Positions 31,121 through 40,695 of a stretch of 64,000 nucleotides of DNA are shown here, piece by piece. Under the pieces are notes generated by a model. It ran no database searches, was not told the origin of the DNA, and worked only from the letters and a program-made list of their open reading frames with translations. The stretch is from contig JAJDUC010000056.1 of NCBI GenBank assembly GCA_022826865.1, positions 104,197-168,196 on the forward strand, written 5' to 3'. The stretch comes from Anaerolineae bacterium (GTDB taxonomy: Bacteria > Chloroflexota > Anaerolineae > Aggregatilineales > Phototrophicaceae). Position 1 is the stretch's first letter. Every line of letters starts with the position of its first letter. The translations under genes and the position numbers were made by a program.

Positions 31121-32857
31121 ATGACGACATATGCCGACCGACCTTGGATTAACAGCTATGACGTTGGCATGCCCACATCGGTAAAAGTGCCTGAAGTGCC
31201 TTTGCATCAATTTTTGAAAGACACGCGCGATCGGATTCCCCACAATACGGCCTTGATCACGCCAGCGAATCTCCCGTTATTCGGTCGTGTCAGCCGCACG
31301 ATAAGTTATGAAGAGTTGGACCGCGCATCGGACGCCTTGGCGGCGGCCCTGGTCGATTTGGGATTAAAAAAGAGCGACCGTGTCGCCATTGTCATGCCCA
31401 ATTCGGTTGCCTTTGTCATCGCGTTCTACGGCATTTTGAAGGCGGGTGGCGTTGTCGCGGCGACCAATCCAACGTATCCCGCCGAAAGAATGGCGCATCA
31501 AATTGACGATTGCGATGCCGCCTTCGTATTGACGATGACGCTCTTTTACGATCTCGTCAAGCAGGTTCAGACGCGGACGAAGATCAAAACAGTGATTGTA
31601 GCCAACATCAAAGAATATCTGCATCCGCTGGCGAAGTTCCTCTTCACGCTTGCTAAAGAAAAGAAAGAAGGCCACTTCCTGGCGGATCTTGAAGCCGGCG
31701 ACCATTGGTTCCAGGATCTGCTCGCCAAGTACGACGGCAAGCGGGCAAACATTCAAGTGCAGCCGGACGATCTTGCGATTTTCCAGTACACGGGCGGCAC
31801 CACCGGTGTAGCCAAAGCCGCCATGTCCAAACATCGCGCTCTGGTCGCCAATATGTTGCAGACCGAAGGCATACTGGATCTTCTGGACACGCCGGTTGAA
31901 GAAGAGATATTTCTCGGCGCGATTCCCTTCTTCCATGTTTACGGTCTGGTCGTCGTGGTGAGCACCAGCGTCTACCGCGGCTGCAAAATCGTTCTCGTGC
32001 CGAATCCGCGCGATATAGACGATGTCCTGGGAAATATCGAAACATTTCGTACGACTCTTTTCCCGGGCGTTCCCGCGCTATACAATGCCATCAACAACCA
32101 CCCGAATGTGCAGAGCGGCGATGTGGATTTAAGTTCGCTCCACCTCTGCCTGAGTGGTTCGGCGCCGCTGCCGGAGGCGACAAAGGCGGAATTCGAGCGG
32201 CTTTCAGGCGGGTCCGTGCGTGAAGGCTTCGGCATGAGCGAAGCGCCGACGGCGACGCATGTCAACCCGATCTACAAGGAGAATCGTCCCAATTCCATCG
32301 GCTTGCCCTTGCCGGAAATGGACATGCGCATCGTCAGCCTGGAAGATGGCGAGACCGACGTGCCTGTGGGCGAAGTCGGCGAGCTGGTGATGGCGGGCCC
32401 AAACCTGATGGTGGGTTATCATGGCATGGTGGAAGAGACTTCAAATGTGCTGAAAGAGGTGGACGGCGTACGCTGGTTATTCACCGGCGATATCGCGCGG
32501 ATGGATGAAGATGGCTATTTCTATATTGTTGATCGCAAAAAGGATATGGCGCTGATTGGCGGCTTCAACGTTTATCCCACGACCGTCGAGAACGCGATCG
32601 CGTCGCATCCGGCGGTTCTCGAGGTTGGCGTCGCGGCCATACCTCATCCAGAGCGCGCTGAACAGGAGGCGCTGAAAGCCTGGATCGTTCTCAAGCCCGG
32701 AAATCAACTGACTGCTGATGAGGTAGTCGAGTTCCTGGGCGACAAACTTGCGCCATATGAAATACCGCGTCGCATCGCGTTTATCGACGAACTGCCGAAG
32801 ACCGCTGTTGGGAAAACTCTTCGCCGCGAGCTCGCCCGGATGGAAATCGAAAACTAG
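31121..32857 (+). CDS. Long-chain acyl-CoA synthetase (AMP-forming)
   Basis: QYTGGTTGVAKAA, GFGMSEAPTATH, TGDIARMDEDGYFYIVDRKKDM. Confidence 0.93.
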   Translation: MTTYADRPWINSYDVGMPTSVKVPEVPLHQFLKDTRDRIPHNTALITPANLPLFGRVSRTISYEELDRASDALAAALVDLGLKKSDRVAIVMPNSVAFVIAFYGILKAGGVVAATNPTYPAERMAHQIDDCDAAFVLTMTLFYDLVKQVQTRTKIKTVIVANIKEYLHPLAKFLFTLAKEKKEGHFLADLEAGDHWFQDLLAKYDGKRANIQVQPDDLAIFQYTGGTTGVAKAAMSKHRALVANMLQTEGILDLLDTPVEEEIFLGAIPFFHVYGLVVVVSTSVYRGCKIVLVPNPRDIDDVLGNIETFRTTLFPGVPALYNAINNHPNVQSGDVDLSSLHLCLSGSAPLPEATKAEFERLSGGSVREGFGMSEAPTATHVNPIYKENRPNSIGLPLPEMDMRIVSLEDGETDVPVGEVGELVMAGPNLMVGYHGMVEETSNVLKEVDGVRWLFTGDIARMDEDGYFYIVDRKKDMALIGGFNVYPTTVENAIASHPAVLEVGVAAIPHPERAEQEALKAWIVLKPGNQLTADEVVEFLGDKLAPYEIPRRIAFIDELPKTAVGKTLRRELARMEIEN

Positions 32858-32924
32858 GCGCAGTCTGTACGCCGCTGCCAGCAAGCCGCGCCGGCAGTTG
32901 ACTTCATAAAATCGTGGAGAAGCC

Positions 32925-32973
32925 TAATTGCATAATTACGACGGCCAAGAAATAATTTAATGATATGCAATTA
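32925..32973. repeat. Inverted repeat TAATTGCATA/TATGCAATTA upstream of a BTAD regulator
   Basis: Perfect 10 bp arms at 32925-32934 and 32964-32973. Confidence 0.6.
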
Positions 32974-33034
32974 TTAACCTTTATAGTACTCTAGTAGACT
33001 TGTTTCCGAGACCAAACTCTTAAGAAGCCAACTT

Positions 33035-34318
33035 ATGAATATCCAGGACCAAATTGAACCGGCCTACGATTGCTTTCAGCGCTACGCCAGGCAATGCAAG
33101 ATCATTCTGCTTCACCCGTCAAGCCGGTTCCGTTCACTTGTTATGGCGAGGCTGCTAGGCGATTCGGAGGCCAACGTCCTCTACTATGCTTTGGATATTG
33201 ACGACATCAACCTGACCAATTTCATGACGGGCATCATGAACAGCCTGGCAAAGCAGCGCAAGACATTTGGCAGGCAACTGAATATGCTGCAAACGGCGGT
33301 GCTCGACGAACCTTACAAACATTTGGACCAAATTCTGGAAACGTTCATTAGCGAATTAAATGAACTCGAACGCGGCGAGTTCTATCTCGTAATTGATGAA
33401 TTCGATCGCGCCGACCTGGCGGATGACGTGCACCAATTTGTGGAAAGCCTTTCGCATGCCGCGCCCGAGAACTGCACGATCGTGCTGAATGGACGGACGC
33501 TGCCTCGGCTTCCCTGGTTATCGATTATGGCCAAGCGGCATGCCGTCATTCTTCGTGACAGCGATCTGCTGCGCGAGGACTTTTATGGCAACCGCAACGA
33601 AGATGGCGCTGTTCTCAAGGCGCTGTCTTTGGGGCCGGGTTACGTCTTCCTGGACGACCGACTGGTCGACAATTGGGAAGGGCACTTGCCGCGTCTGCTT
33701 CTTTTCTTCATCATGGACCGGCCGGAAGCGACTCGAAATCAGATTTGCCAGACCTTTTGGCCAAACCTTGAAATTGACCAGGCGGTCAACGTCTTTCATG
33801 TCACCAAGCGCCGGCTGCACAAGGCCTTGGGAATGGATATCCTTTCGCATGACGGCACTTACTACCGAATCGCACCGAGCATTCCATTCTATTTTGACGC
33901 CTTCGAATTTGTTGAAGCTTTGCTGGCCTGCCGTTATGGACAGCCGAATAACATCTTCGAAATGTGGCAGAAGGTAGCCAAACTCTATCGTGGACCATAT
34001 CTCCAAGGGCATAACGAAGGCTGGATCGAGGCCAGGCGAGAGGCTTACGCCTTCGCCTATATCGAGGCGCTGGAAAATATCGCTGACATTTGGGCAGAGC
34101 GCGGCAATGATGAACTGGCGCTGCTCACGCTGACGAGGGCGATCGACACAAATTATTCCTGCCAGCATATTCACAACAAGCTGCTAAGTCTTTACGCTCG
34201 GCTGGGCCGCCGGGCGGAAGCTGTCGCGCATTTCCGTGAGCTGGAGAAGTGGGCGAAACAGACAAAAACCGCGCTCGGCAGCGAGATAGTTCAATTGTTT
34301 GGCGACATTACGGCCTAA
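33035..34318 (+). CDS. MalT/SARP-like transcriptional regulator (degenerate ATPase, wHTH, BTAD)
   Basis: Walker B-like FYLVIDEFDRAD; 'RNQICQTFWPNLEIDQAVNVFHVTKRRLHKALG' and TPR-like C-terminus typical of bacterial transcriptional activator domains. Confidence 0.75.
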   Translation: MNIQDQIEPAYDCFQRYARQCKIILLHPSSRFRSLVMARLLGDSEANVLYYALDIDDINLTNFMTGIMNSLAKQRKTFGRQLNMLQTAVLDEPYKHLDQILETFISELNELERGEFYLVIDEFDRADLADDVHQFVESLSHAAPENCTIVLNGRTLPRLPWLSIMAKRHAVILRDSDLLREDFYGNRNEDGAVLKALSLGPGYVFLDDRLVDNWEGHLPRLLLFFIMDRPEATRNQICQTFWPNLEIDQAVNVFHVTKRRLHKALGMDILSHDGTYYRIAPSIPFYFDAFEFVEALLACRYGQPNNIFEMWQKVAKLYRGPYLQGHNEGWIEARREAYAFAYIEALENIADIWAERGNDELALLTLTRAIDTNYSCQHIHNKLLSLYARLGRRAEAVAHFRELEKWAKQTKTALGSEIVQLFGDITA

Positions 34319-34356
34319 TTCGGGATACCGCCGCTTCAGGCAGGCATTCGCGGAAG

Positions 34357-34429
34357 CGCCCCTGGCAGGACTCGAACCTGCGACCAACGGTTTAGAAGAC
34401 CGCTGCTCTGTCCACTGAGCTACAGAGGC
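34357..34429 (-). tRNA. tRNA-Arg (anticodon TCT)
   Basis: GCCTCTG/CAGGGGC acceptor, anticodon loop CTTCTAA, T arm GCAGG-TTCGAGT-CCTGC. Confidence 0.93.
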
Positions 34430-34501
34430 CTGTGCCGCGATTTTATGAAGGTGGCGCAAGACTGTCAATAGTTCTCAGCCCAAAATCAACCCTGTCGCGG
34501 A

Positions 34502-34530
34502 TTGTCCCGATACCGTCTCTGTTGTATAAT
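34502..34530 (+). promoter_or_regulatory. Candidate gyrB promoter
   Basis: TTGTCC-17 nt-TATAAT. Confidence 0.7.
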
Positions 34531-34630
34531 AATCTTACGTACAGAATGCCAGCCAAACATAGGCATAGCGCGGGTTTCCGCGCTATGCAGGTAGGGTCGG
34601 CTTTCTTCGTTTGAACTGTCAGGAGCAGGG

Positions 34631-36616
34631 ATGGCAAAAGACAGGGACCTCATTTCGCAGTACGAGAGCGATTATTCCGCGAAGCATATTCAAAAGCTGG
34701 AGCCGAGAGAGCACGTTCGTCGGCGGCCCGGCATGTATGTCGGCGGGACGGATGAACGCGCCTTGCACCATCTGATATATGAGGTGGTGGACAATTCGAT
34801 TGACGAAGCCCTGGCCGGACGCTGTGACCGGATTGAAGTCATCTTGCACGAGGATGGCGCGGCGACGGTCAAGGACAACGGCGTCGGCATTCCCGTGGAT
34901 AAGCATGAAAGCGGCAAACCCGCCCTTGAATTGGTGATGACGGAAGGCGGAACCGGCGGGAAATTCGACAATGAGGCCTACAAGGTCAGCGGGGGTTTGC
35001 ATGGCGTCGGCGTCTTCGCCGTGAATGCGCTGTCCACCGAATTGACCGCGACTGTGTTTCGAGACGGGCACGTCTGGGAACAAACATATTGCGTTGGAAA
35101 AGCGACAAGCGAAGTTAGACCGTTGCGGGAACTTAATCCGGACGAAGAGTCTGGAACGGTCATCAAGTTCACGCCCGATTTTACGGTCATGGAGCAGAAC
35201 GAATTCAGTTTCAACACCTTGATGACACGATTCCGGGAAATGGCTTTTGTCACAGGCAAGGTGACGATCAAGCTGCGCGACGAACGCGTCAAACCGATAG
35301 CGCGCGAGACAAGTTTCTACTTCGAAGGCAGTTTGCGCTCCTTCGTTCACTATCTGAATCGAAACCGCCGTGAGATCCACAGCATCATCCATGCCGACCG
35401 TGACGTCGCCCTGGTCGATCGCAACGAACAGCCTTATACCGTCGGCGTGGAAGTCGCTTTTCAGTACGCCGATTCCGCCACAACCAACGAGCTGGCCTTC
35501 ACCAACACAATCAACACGCCGGACGGCGGCACGCATGTCACCGGTCTGCGTTCTTCCATCACGGGTGTGATCAATCGTTATGCCAAGCGCGCCGGTTTGC
35601 TCAAAGACAAGGACGGCAATTTCTCCGGCAATGACACGCTGGAAGGCTTGACCGCAGTCGTCAGCATCAAGCACCCGGATCCTCAATTCGAGAGCCAGAC
35701 GAAAGTCAAGTTGCTCAATCCCGAGGTCCAGGGCGCTGTGTCGCAGGTTGTGACGGAAGCCTTCAATGAATTCCTGGAGACGAACCCGCGCGAGGCGCGC
35801 CGCATCGTCGAGAAGTGCATGACAAGCAAACGCGCGCGCGAGGCGGCGAAGAAAGCGCGCGAGCTGGTCCGCAGCGGCCCGAGCCTGCTGGAAAGCAGCA
35901 CTTTGCCCGGTAAGCTGGCGGATTGCTCCGAACGCGGCAAAGACGCTGAAATCTACATTGTCGAGGGCGATTCCGCCGGCGGCAGCGCCAAGCAGGGGCG
36001 CGACCGGCATTTTCAGGCCATCCTGCCTTTGCGCGGCAAAATCCTGAATACCGAGCGAGCGCGGATTGACAAGATCCTCGACAACAATGAGATCAAAGCA
36101 TTGATTTCGGCGCTGGGCACCGGCATCCACGAAGAGATGGCGATCGATCGTTTGCGCTATGGACGCGTGATCATCATGACGGACGCCGATGTGGACGGCA
36201 GCCACATCCGGACTTTGCTGCTAACGTTCTTCTTCCGCCATATGCCTCAGATTGTGCAAGAGGGGCATCTGTACATTGCGCAGCCGCCGATCTTCCTGTT
36301 GAAGAACGGCAAAAAGATGCGCTATGTCTATCCCAGCGCCGGCTTGTCTGACGATGAGTTGTTGAAGCAAAATATGAAACGCTTCAAGAATCCCGACAAA
36401 GTGACGGTACAGCGTTACAAGGGCTTGGGCGAGATGAATCCGGATCAACTCTGGGAGACGACGATGGATCCGGATGCGCGCACGCTCCTGCAGGTGACCA
36501 TCGAGGATGCGGCCGATGCCGACAAGATCTTCGACATGCTGATGGGCGCAAGCGTGCCGCCGCGCCGCCGCTTCATCCAGACCCATGCCAAGCAGGTGCG
36601 CAACCTGGATATCTAG
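34631..36616 (+). CDS. gyrB: DNA gyrase subunit B
   Basis: HVRRRPGMYVGG, GGLHGVGVFAVNALS, EGDSAGGSAKQGRDRHFQAILPLRGKILN, RYKGLGEM. Confidence 0.97.
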   Translation: MAKDRDLISQYESDYSAKHIQKLEPREHVRRRPGMYVGGTDERALHHLIYEVVDNSIDEALAGRCDRIEVILHEDGAATVKDNGVGIPVDKHESGKPALELVMTEGGTGGKFDNEAYKVSGGLHGVGVFAVNALSTELTATVFRDGHVWEQTYCVGKATSEVRPLRELNPDEESGTVIKFTPDFTVMEQNEFSFNTLMTRFREMAFVTGKVTIKLRDERVKPIARETSFYFEGSLRSFVHYLNRNRREIHSIIHADRDVALVDRNEQPYTVGVEVAFQYADSATTNELAFTNTINTPDGGTHVTGLRSSITGVINRYAKRAGLLKDKDGNFSGNDTLEGLTAVVSIKHPDPQFESQTKVKLLNPEVQGAVSQVVTEAFNEFLETNPREARRIVEKCMTSKRAREAAKKARELVRSGPSLLESSTLPGKLADCSERGKDAEIYIVEGDSAGGSAKQGRDRHFQAILPLRGKILNTERARIDKILDNNEIKALISALGTGIHEEMAIDRLRYGRVIIMTDADVDGSHIRTLLLTFFFRHMPQIVQEGHLYIAQPPIFLLKNGKKMRYVYPSAGLSDDELLKQNMKRFKNPDKVTVQRYKGLGEMNPDQLWETTMDPDARTLLQVTIEDAADADKIFDMLMGASVPPRRRFIQTHAKQVRNLDI

Positions 36617-36631
36617 CCCGCAAAAGGCCGC

Positions 36632-37030
36632 CTACAAACCCGACGACTTCGCGTCCTGCTCCGTCCAGCCGCGCGCGTCTTGCGCCGCCTCCGCCTGCGC
36701 GGCCCGGCGCATGGGCCCGCGTTCGACCAAAGCGTGGAGCAGGGCAAAGGCAATGCTGCCGAGCGCAAGCGTCAAGACCGCCAGCAGCAGCGGATGCCAG
36801 GTCATGCCGGCGATGAGCAGCGCTTCCGGGCGCAGGATAAGGACGCTGACGCAGACTGTTGGCAGGATGGCGACAAAGCACATCCCGGACAGGTAATTGA
36901 AAAACTGCGACGCGACGCCGCCATGAATCGGCTTGCTTGACATGGAGCGCTGGTGCACAAACCAGCCCAGCCGCAGCGCAATGGCGACAAGAGCGAGTGT
37001 GGCCAAAACCTTGACATCTGCCGAATCCAT
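36632..37030 (-). CDS. Small membrane protein of unknown function
   Basis: Several TM segments; tail of carbamoyltransferase cluster. Confidence 0.6.
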   Translation of the reverse strand: MDSADVKVLATLALVAIALRLGWFVHQRSMSSKPIHGGVASQFFNYLSGMCFVAILPTVCVSVLILRPEALLIAGMTWHPLLLAVLTLALGSIAFALLHALVERGPMRRAAQAEAAQDARGWTEQDAKSSGL

Positions 37031-37049
37031 ATCAGGCGTCGCTGTTCGC

Positions 37050-37265
37050 CTAGAACAAGGTGTATATGAACGGGCTCAAGGGACTTGAGCCACCGACTGC
37101 GATCAAAACGGCGAAGACCAGCAAGGTGATGACCATCGGCAGCATCCAATAGAGCTTGCGCTTCCAGAGGAAGGCCAAAAGCTCGCCCAAGACGCCCATC
37201 CGAACGAAGAAATCCTGCAGCGCGCTTGATGATGAGGATCGTGTTCGTTTCGCCTTAGAAGTCAT
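37050..37265 (-). CDS. Small DUF5989/SxtK-like membrane protein
   Basis: 'VLGELLAFLWKRKLYWMLPMVITLLVFAVLIAVGGSSPLSPFIYTLF'. Confidence 0.75.
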   Translation of the reverse strand: MTSKAKRTRSSSSSALQDFFVRMGVLGELLAFLWKRKLYWMLPMVITLLVFAVLIAVGGSSPLSPFIYTLF

Positions 37266-37292
37266 GATTGCTACCAGCCTCGCATCTAGGGT

Positions 37293-39086
37293 TCAAGTGG
37301 GTTTCCTTACGATGTGCGAACCGAGGACAAGCATATCTATATCGCTGTTGCGGAAGGTATTGTAGGCCTCCCGCGGCGTATTGACAATGGGTTCGCCGCG
37401 CAGGTTAAACGATGTATTCAATACGACCGGGACGCCGGTTGCCTCGCCGAATGTCTCGACGATGTCGTAATAGCGGGAATTGGTTTCCCGGTCGATCGAT
37501 TGCAGGCGACCGGTGCCTTCGTGATTGACGGCATGAAGCTCCGACTGTTTTTCCGTCTTGATCGGCGCGACCATGAGCATATAGCGCGGCGAATCATGCT
37601 GCGCGACCAGTGGATATTCAAAGTACTCCGGCGCGCGCTCCCGCAAGATGACCGGCGCGAAGGGCCGAAAAGGTTCGCGGAATTTGATCTTGGTGTTGAC
37701 AACTTCTTTCATATCTTCGCCGCGCGGATCGGCCAGGATACTCCGGTTGCCCAGCGCGCGCGGGCCCCATTCGAAGCGCCCCTGGTGAAAGCCTATGACT
37801 TGCTGCCGCGTCAGCGCATCCACAATCATCTCGGTGAGCCTGGTCTCATCGCTGTAGGTCTCATACTTCAGTTCTGCCTCATCAAGAAATTGGCGGCACT
37901 TGTCATCGCCATAGCTCTTGCCGAAATATGCATGCTTTTGCACCCATTTCCTCGGCTTGCCCAATAGAATGTGCCAAGCCCAGAGCGCCGCGCCCAGGGC
38001 GCCGCCGTCGTCGCCGGCCGCCGGCTGAATCCACAATTCATCGAATGGCGTCTCGTTCAAAATACGCCAATTCGCTTTTGTGTTCAGAGCGACGCCGCCG
38101 GCCATCACCAGATTTTTCATGCCAGCGCGCTTATGCAGATAGGTCGCCATCTTGATTAATGTGTCTTCCGTGAATTGCTGGATGCTGGCGGCGATATCGG
38201 CATAATACTGATTGCTTGCCATCGCCGCTTTCTCGGCGGCGCGTTCCGGATTGGTTCGCATGGTAAAGAAGTCGCCCTCGGCATCGCGCTTTTCACCAAA
38301 GAGTTCCAGGAATTTCTTGCTGTAGCTTTGGGTAGCTGAGCGATGGAAGTCGAAGTAGTCCATGCTCAGTCGAAATGCGCCGCTCGCCTCCGCATTGGCG
38401 ACCTTTTCAATCTTGTCCAGATAGCGGGGCTGTCCGTAGGGACTCATACCCATGACTTTGTATTCGCCGTTGTTGACGCGGAAGCCGAGCCAGGAGGTAA
38501 ATGTGGAATAGAGCAGGCCGAGCGAATGCGGGAAACGCTGCTCCGCAAAAAGCTCAAGCGAAGGGGCGCTGTCCTCTGGCTCGCCCAAACTGCTTTTTCC
38601 CGTGCCCAACGTCGTCGTTGTCCATTCCCCGACGCCGTCAACCGTCAGAATCGCCGCGTCCTTAAAGGGGCTGGCGAAGAATGCGCTTGCGGCATGGCTC
38701 ATATGGTGATCGCAGAAGAGCACCCGGTCATAATCGACGCCGACGCCGCGCGCGACGTGGCTGCGCACCCAGAGCTTGTCGCTCAGCCAGGTCATCATCG
38801 ACTCCCGCCAGAAACCGGCCGAGCGGGGAAAGGTGTTGAGCGCCGTCTGCAGGATGCGCTCGAATTTAAGCAGCGGCTTTTCGTAGAATACGACGTACTC
38901 CAAGTCTCCGGACTTGATCCCGGCCTGCTCGAGGCAGAACTGGACGGCGAGATCGGGAAAGCCGTTGTCGTGTTTGATGCGAGAGAAGCGTTCTTCCATC
39001 GCCGCCGCCACCACCGCGCCGTCTTTAATCAGGGCCGCGGCCGAATCGTGGTAGAAGGCGGAAATGCCCAGAATGTACATTCTCAA
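37293..39086 (-). CDS. O-carbamoyltransferase (NodU/CmcH/SxtI family)
   Basis: ILGISAFYHDSAAALIKDGAVVAAAMEERFSRIKHD; GRFEWGPRALGNRSILADPR; track start is TTG, ATG at 39080. Confidence 0.93.
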   Translation of the reverse strand: MRMYILGISAFYHDSAAALIKDGAVVAAAMEERFSRIKHDNGFPDLAVQFCLEQAGIKSGDLEYVVFYEKPLLKFERILQTALNTFPRSAGFWRESMMTWLSDKLWVRSHVARGVGVDYDRVLFCDHHMSHAASAFFASPFKDAAILTVDGVGEWTTTTLGTGKSSLGEPEDSAPSLELFAEQRFPHSLGLLYSTFTSWLGFRVNNGEYKVMGMSPYGQPRYLDKIEKVANAEASGAFRLSMDYFDFHRSATQSYSKKFLELFGEKRDAEGDFFTMRTNPERAAEKAAMASNQYYADIAASIQQFTEDTLIKMATYLHKRAGMKNLVMAGGVALNTKANWRILNETPFDELWIQPAAGDDGGALGAALWAWHILLGKPRKWVQKHAYFGKSYGDDKCRQFLDEAELKYETYSDETRLTEMIVDALTRQQVIGFHQGRFEWGPRALGNRSILADPRGEDMKEVVNTKIKFREPFRPFAPVILRERAPEYFEYPLVAQHDSPRYMLMVAPIKTEKQSELHAVNHEGTGRLQSIDRETNSRYYDIVETFGEATGVPVVLNTSFNLRGEPIVNTPREAYNTFRNSDIDMLVLGSHIVRKPT

Positions 39087-39382
39087 CCTTGTTCTTTCGC
39101 CGATGAAATATCGCTGGGCACGGGCTCGCGCTCCAGCCAGCGGCTGTCGCCTGATTTTCGACTCAGCGGGTCCATGAAAATTGACGAAAGCAGACCGAAG
39201 GGAACCAAGATTGTGAAATAAAACAGGGTGGCGATCAATCGACCATTGATGTCCGCCACAATAGCCGAATTAACGCTGAAGCGCTCCCAGGCAAGTGTCC
39301 ACAGTTCTTTCAATTCTTCACCCCGGCCAACTCTTCTTCGCGACAACGCCCACGGCGACGCTGCATGGCTTATCTGCTCCAA
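39083..39382 (-). CDS. SxtJ-like small membrane protein
   Basis: Position next to the carbamoyltransferase; C-terminal TM segment; start uncertain. Confidence 0.55.
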   Translation of the reverse strand: MEQISHAASPWALSRRRVGRGEELKELWTLAWERFSVNSAIVADINGRLIATLFYFTILVPFGLLSSIFMDPLSRKSGDSRWLEREPVPSDISSAKEQG

Positions 39383-40615
39383 TCACTCCTCAAGGTTAGA
39401 CCGATTCAGCATGTCGAGCAAGGCGTTTCGCGCGATATCGTGCCCGGCCTGGTTCCAATGCGTGTCGGCAAAAAAGTAGGGCTGCCGCCCGCTGGCAATC
39501 GCTTGATCAAGCGGAATCGTCAGGTCCAGGAAGCCTATATTGAGCGCAGCCGCCGTTTCTTGCATGAGGTCGCGTTGCGCTGAAACGTTCTGGTCGATTT
39601 TGTCATGCGCAGCATCAAGCCCGTCCGCCGCTGTCGCTTCGCTCAGAATCTGCTTGCTCTCCGCGCTTAAGTATTCCCAATATAGTTCCGCCTTTTGTGG
39701 AATATACATCAAAATCAACTCGCCGCCTCGCGCTTCCATATCGGCCGCCATTTCGCTGATGCTCGCCAGCGCCAACTGAAACATTTCACTTTGGCGCAGT
39801 TCCGCTTTGCTCAGCGCGAGCATTGGAAGAAAACTATTCCAAAATGCGACAGGCGTCGGCGGATCTGTGAGGGCAATTTGGGGGTAAGGGCAGGGCGGCT
39901 CGTCCGATGCGGCGGATTTGCCCGCCTCCTGCAAGAAAAGCATCCACAGACGCTGCAAGACCAAGTAATCGCCCGGTTCTTTATTCTTCTGCAGGCGGTC
40001 GCCAAACAGCTCGCCACGCGCGCGCATATCCGCGTAGCGCTTGCTGTCCAGGAGGTCATTGCCGGCGAAGAATGCCAGCACAACGATGTCCGGCTGGCGC
40101 GGCTGGGCAAAAGCTTCAAAGAGGCGCTGCTGCTCCACTGTGCCGCTGCCGGGCAAGCCGAAGGCCAGCATCGAGTCGGATATGCCTGCCCAGAATGGCG
40201 CCACAATGGCCTCAGCCGCCGTGAAGGAATCGCCAATCACCGCCAAATCCACTTTGGCCGGCCATGGCTCGCTGTTGCGATAGCCATGACTGTCCGTGGT
40301 ATAGCTAAGGCGGTAGGGCGCCATGGGCTGGGCATCTTCAATTGAGAGGCAGCTCAAGCTGAACAGATCGCCGAACTGCGCCGTTATCTCAAGTTCGACA
40401 TGTTTCCAGGCGGGAAACTCGCGCGCGCCATGCTCCGTTCTCGTCCGGAAACCTGCGCGATCATAATATTGCGGCATGGTCTTGATCACCTTATCCGGAA
40501 GGCGCGGAAAGGCGAGTTGCAAGGCGGCTTCGAGCAAGACCAGCGTGATGACTGCGATGGCCGCGGGCTTGCGAAGTTTCATCAGCGCGCGCTGTTTGGG
40601 CGGCTCGCCGCGCAT
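39383..40615 (-). CDS. SGNH/AlgX-like hydrolase or acyltransferase domain protein
   Basis: N-terminal TM; 'DLAVIGDSFTAAEA' block I, 'FADTHWNQAGHDIA' C-terminal block; start uncertain. Confidence 0.75.
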   Translation of the reverse strand: MRGEPPKQRALMKLRKPAAIAVITLVLLEAALQLAFPRLPDKVIKTMPQYYDRAGFRTRTEHGAREFPAWKHVELEITAQFGDLFSLSCLSIEDAQPMAPYRLSYTTDSHGYRNSEPWPAKVDLAVIGDSFTAAEAIVAPFWAGISDSMLAFGLPGSGTVEQQRLFEAFAQPRQPDIVVLAFFAGNDLLDSKRYADMRARGELFGDRLQKNKEPGDYLVLQRLWMLFLQEAGKSAASDEPPCPYPQIALTDPPTPVAFWNSFLPMLALSKAELRQSEMFQLALASISEMAADMEARGGELILMYIPQKAELYWEYLSAESKQILSEATAADGLDAAHDKIDQNVSAQRDLMQETAAALNIGFLDLTIPLDQAIASGRQPYFFADTHWNQAGHDIARNALLDMLNRSNLEE

Positions 40616-40695
40616 CGATTTCAGCTTCAGGAATTCAGCAGGAGAAGATTTCGCATCACATACATTGTACACGCTAGCGCGTCGTGGGCATGAAT

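Noticed and set aside
34619-36205. 528-aa minus-strand ORF opposite gyrB
   Set aside because: Antisense shadow ORF of gyrB.
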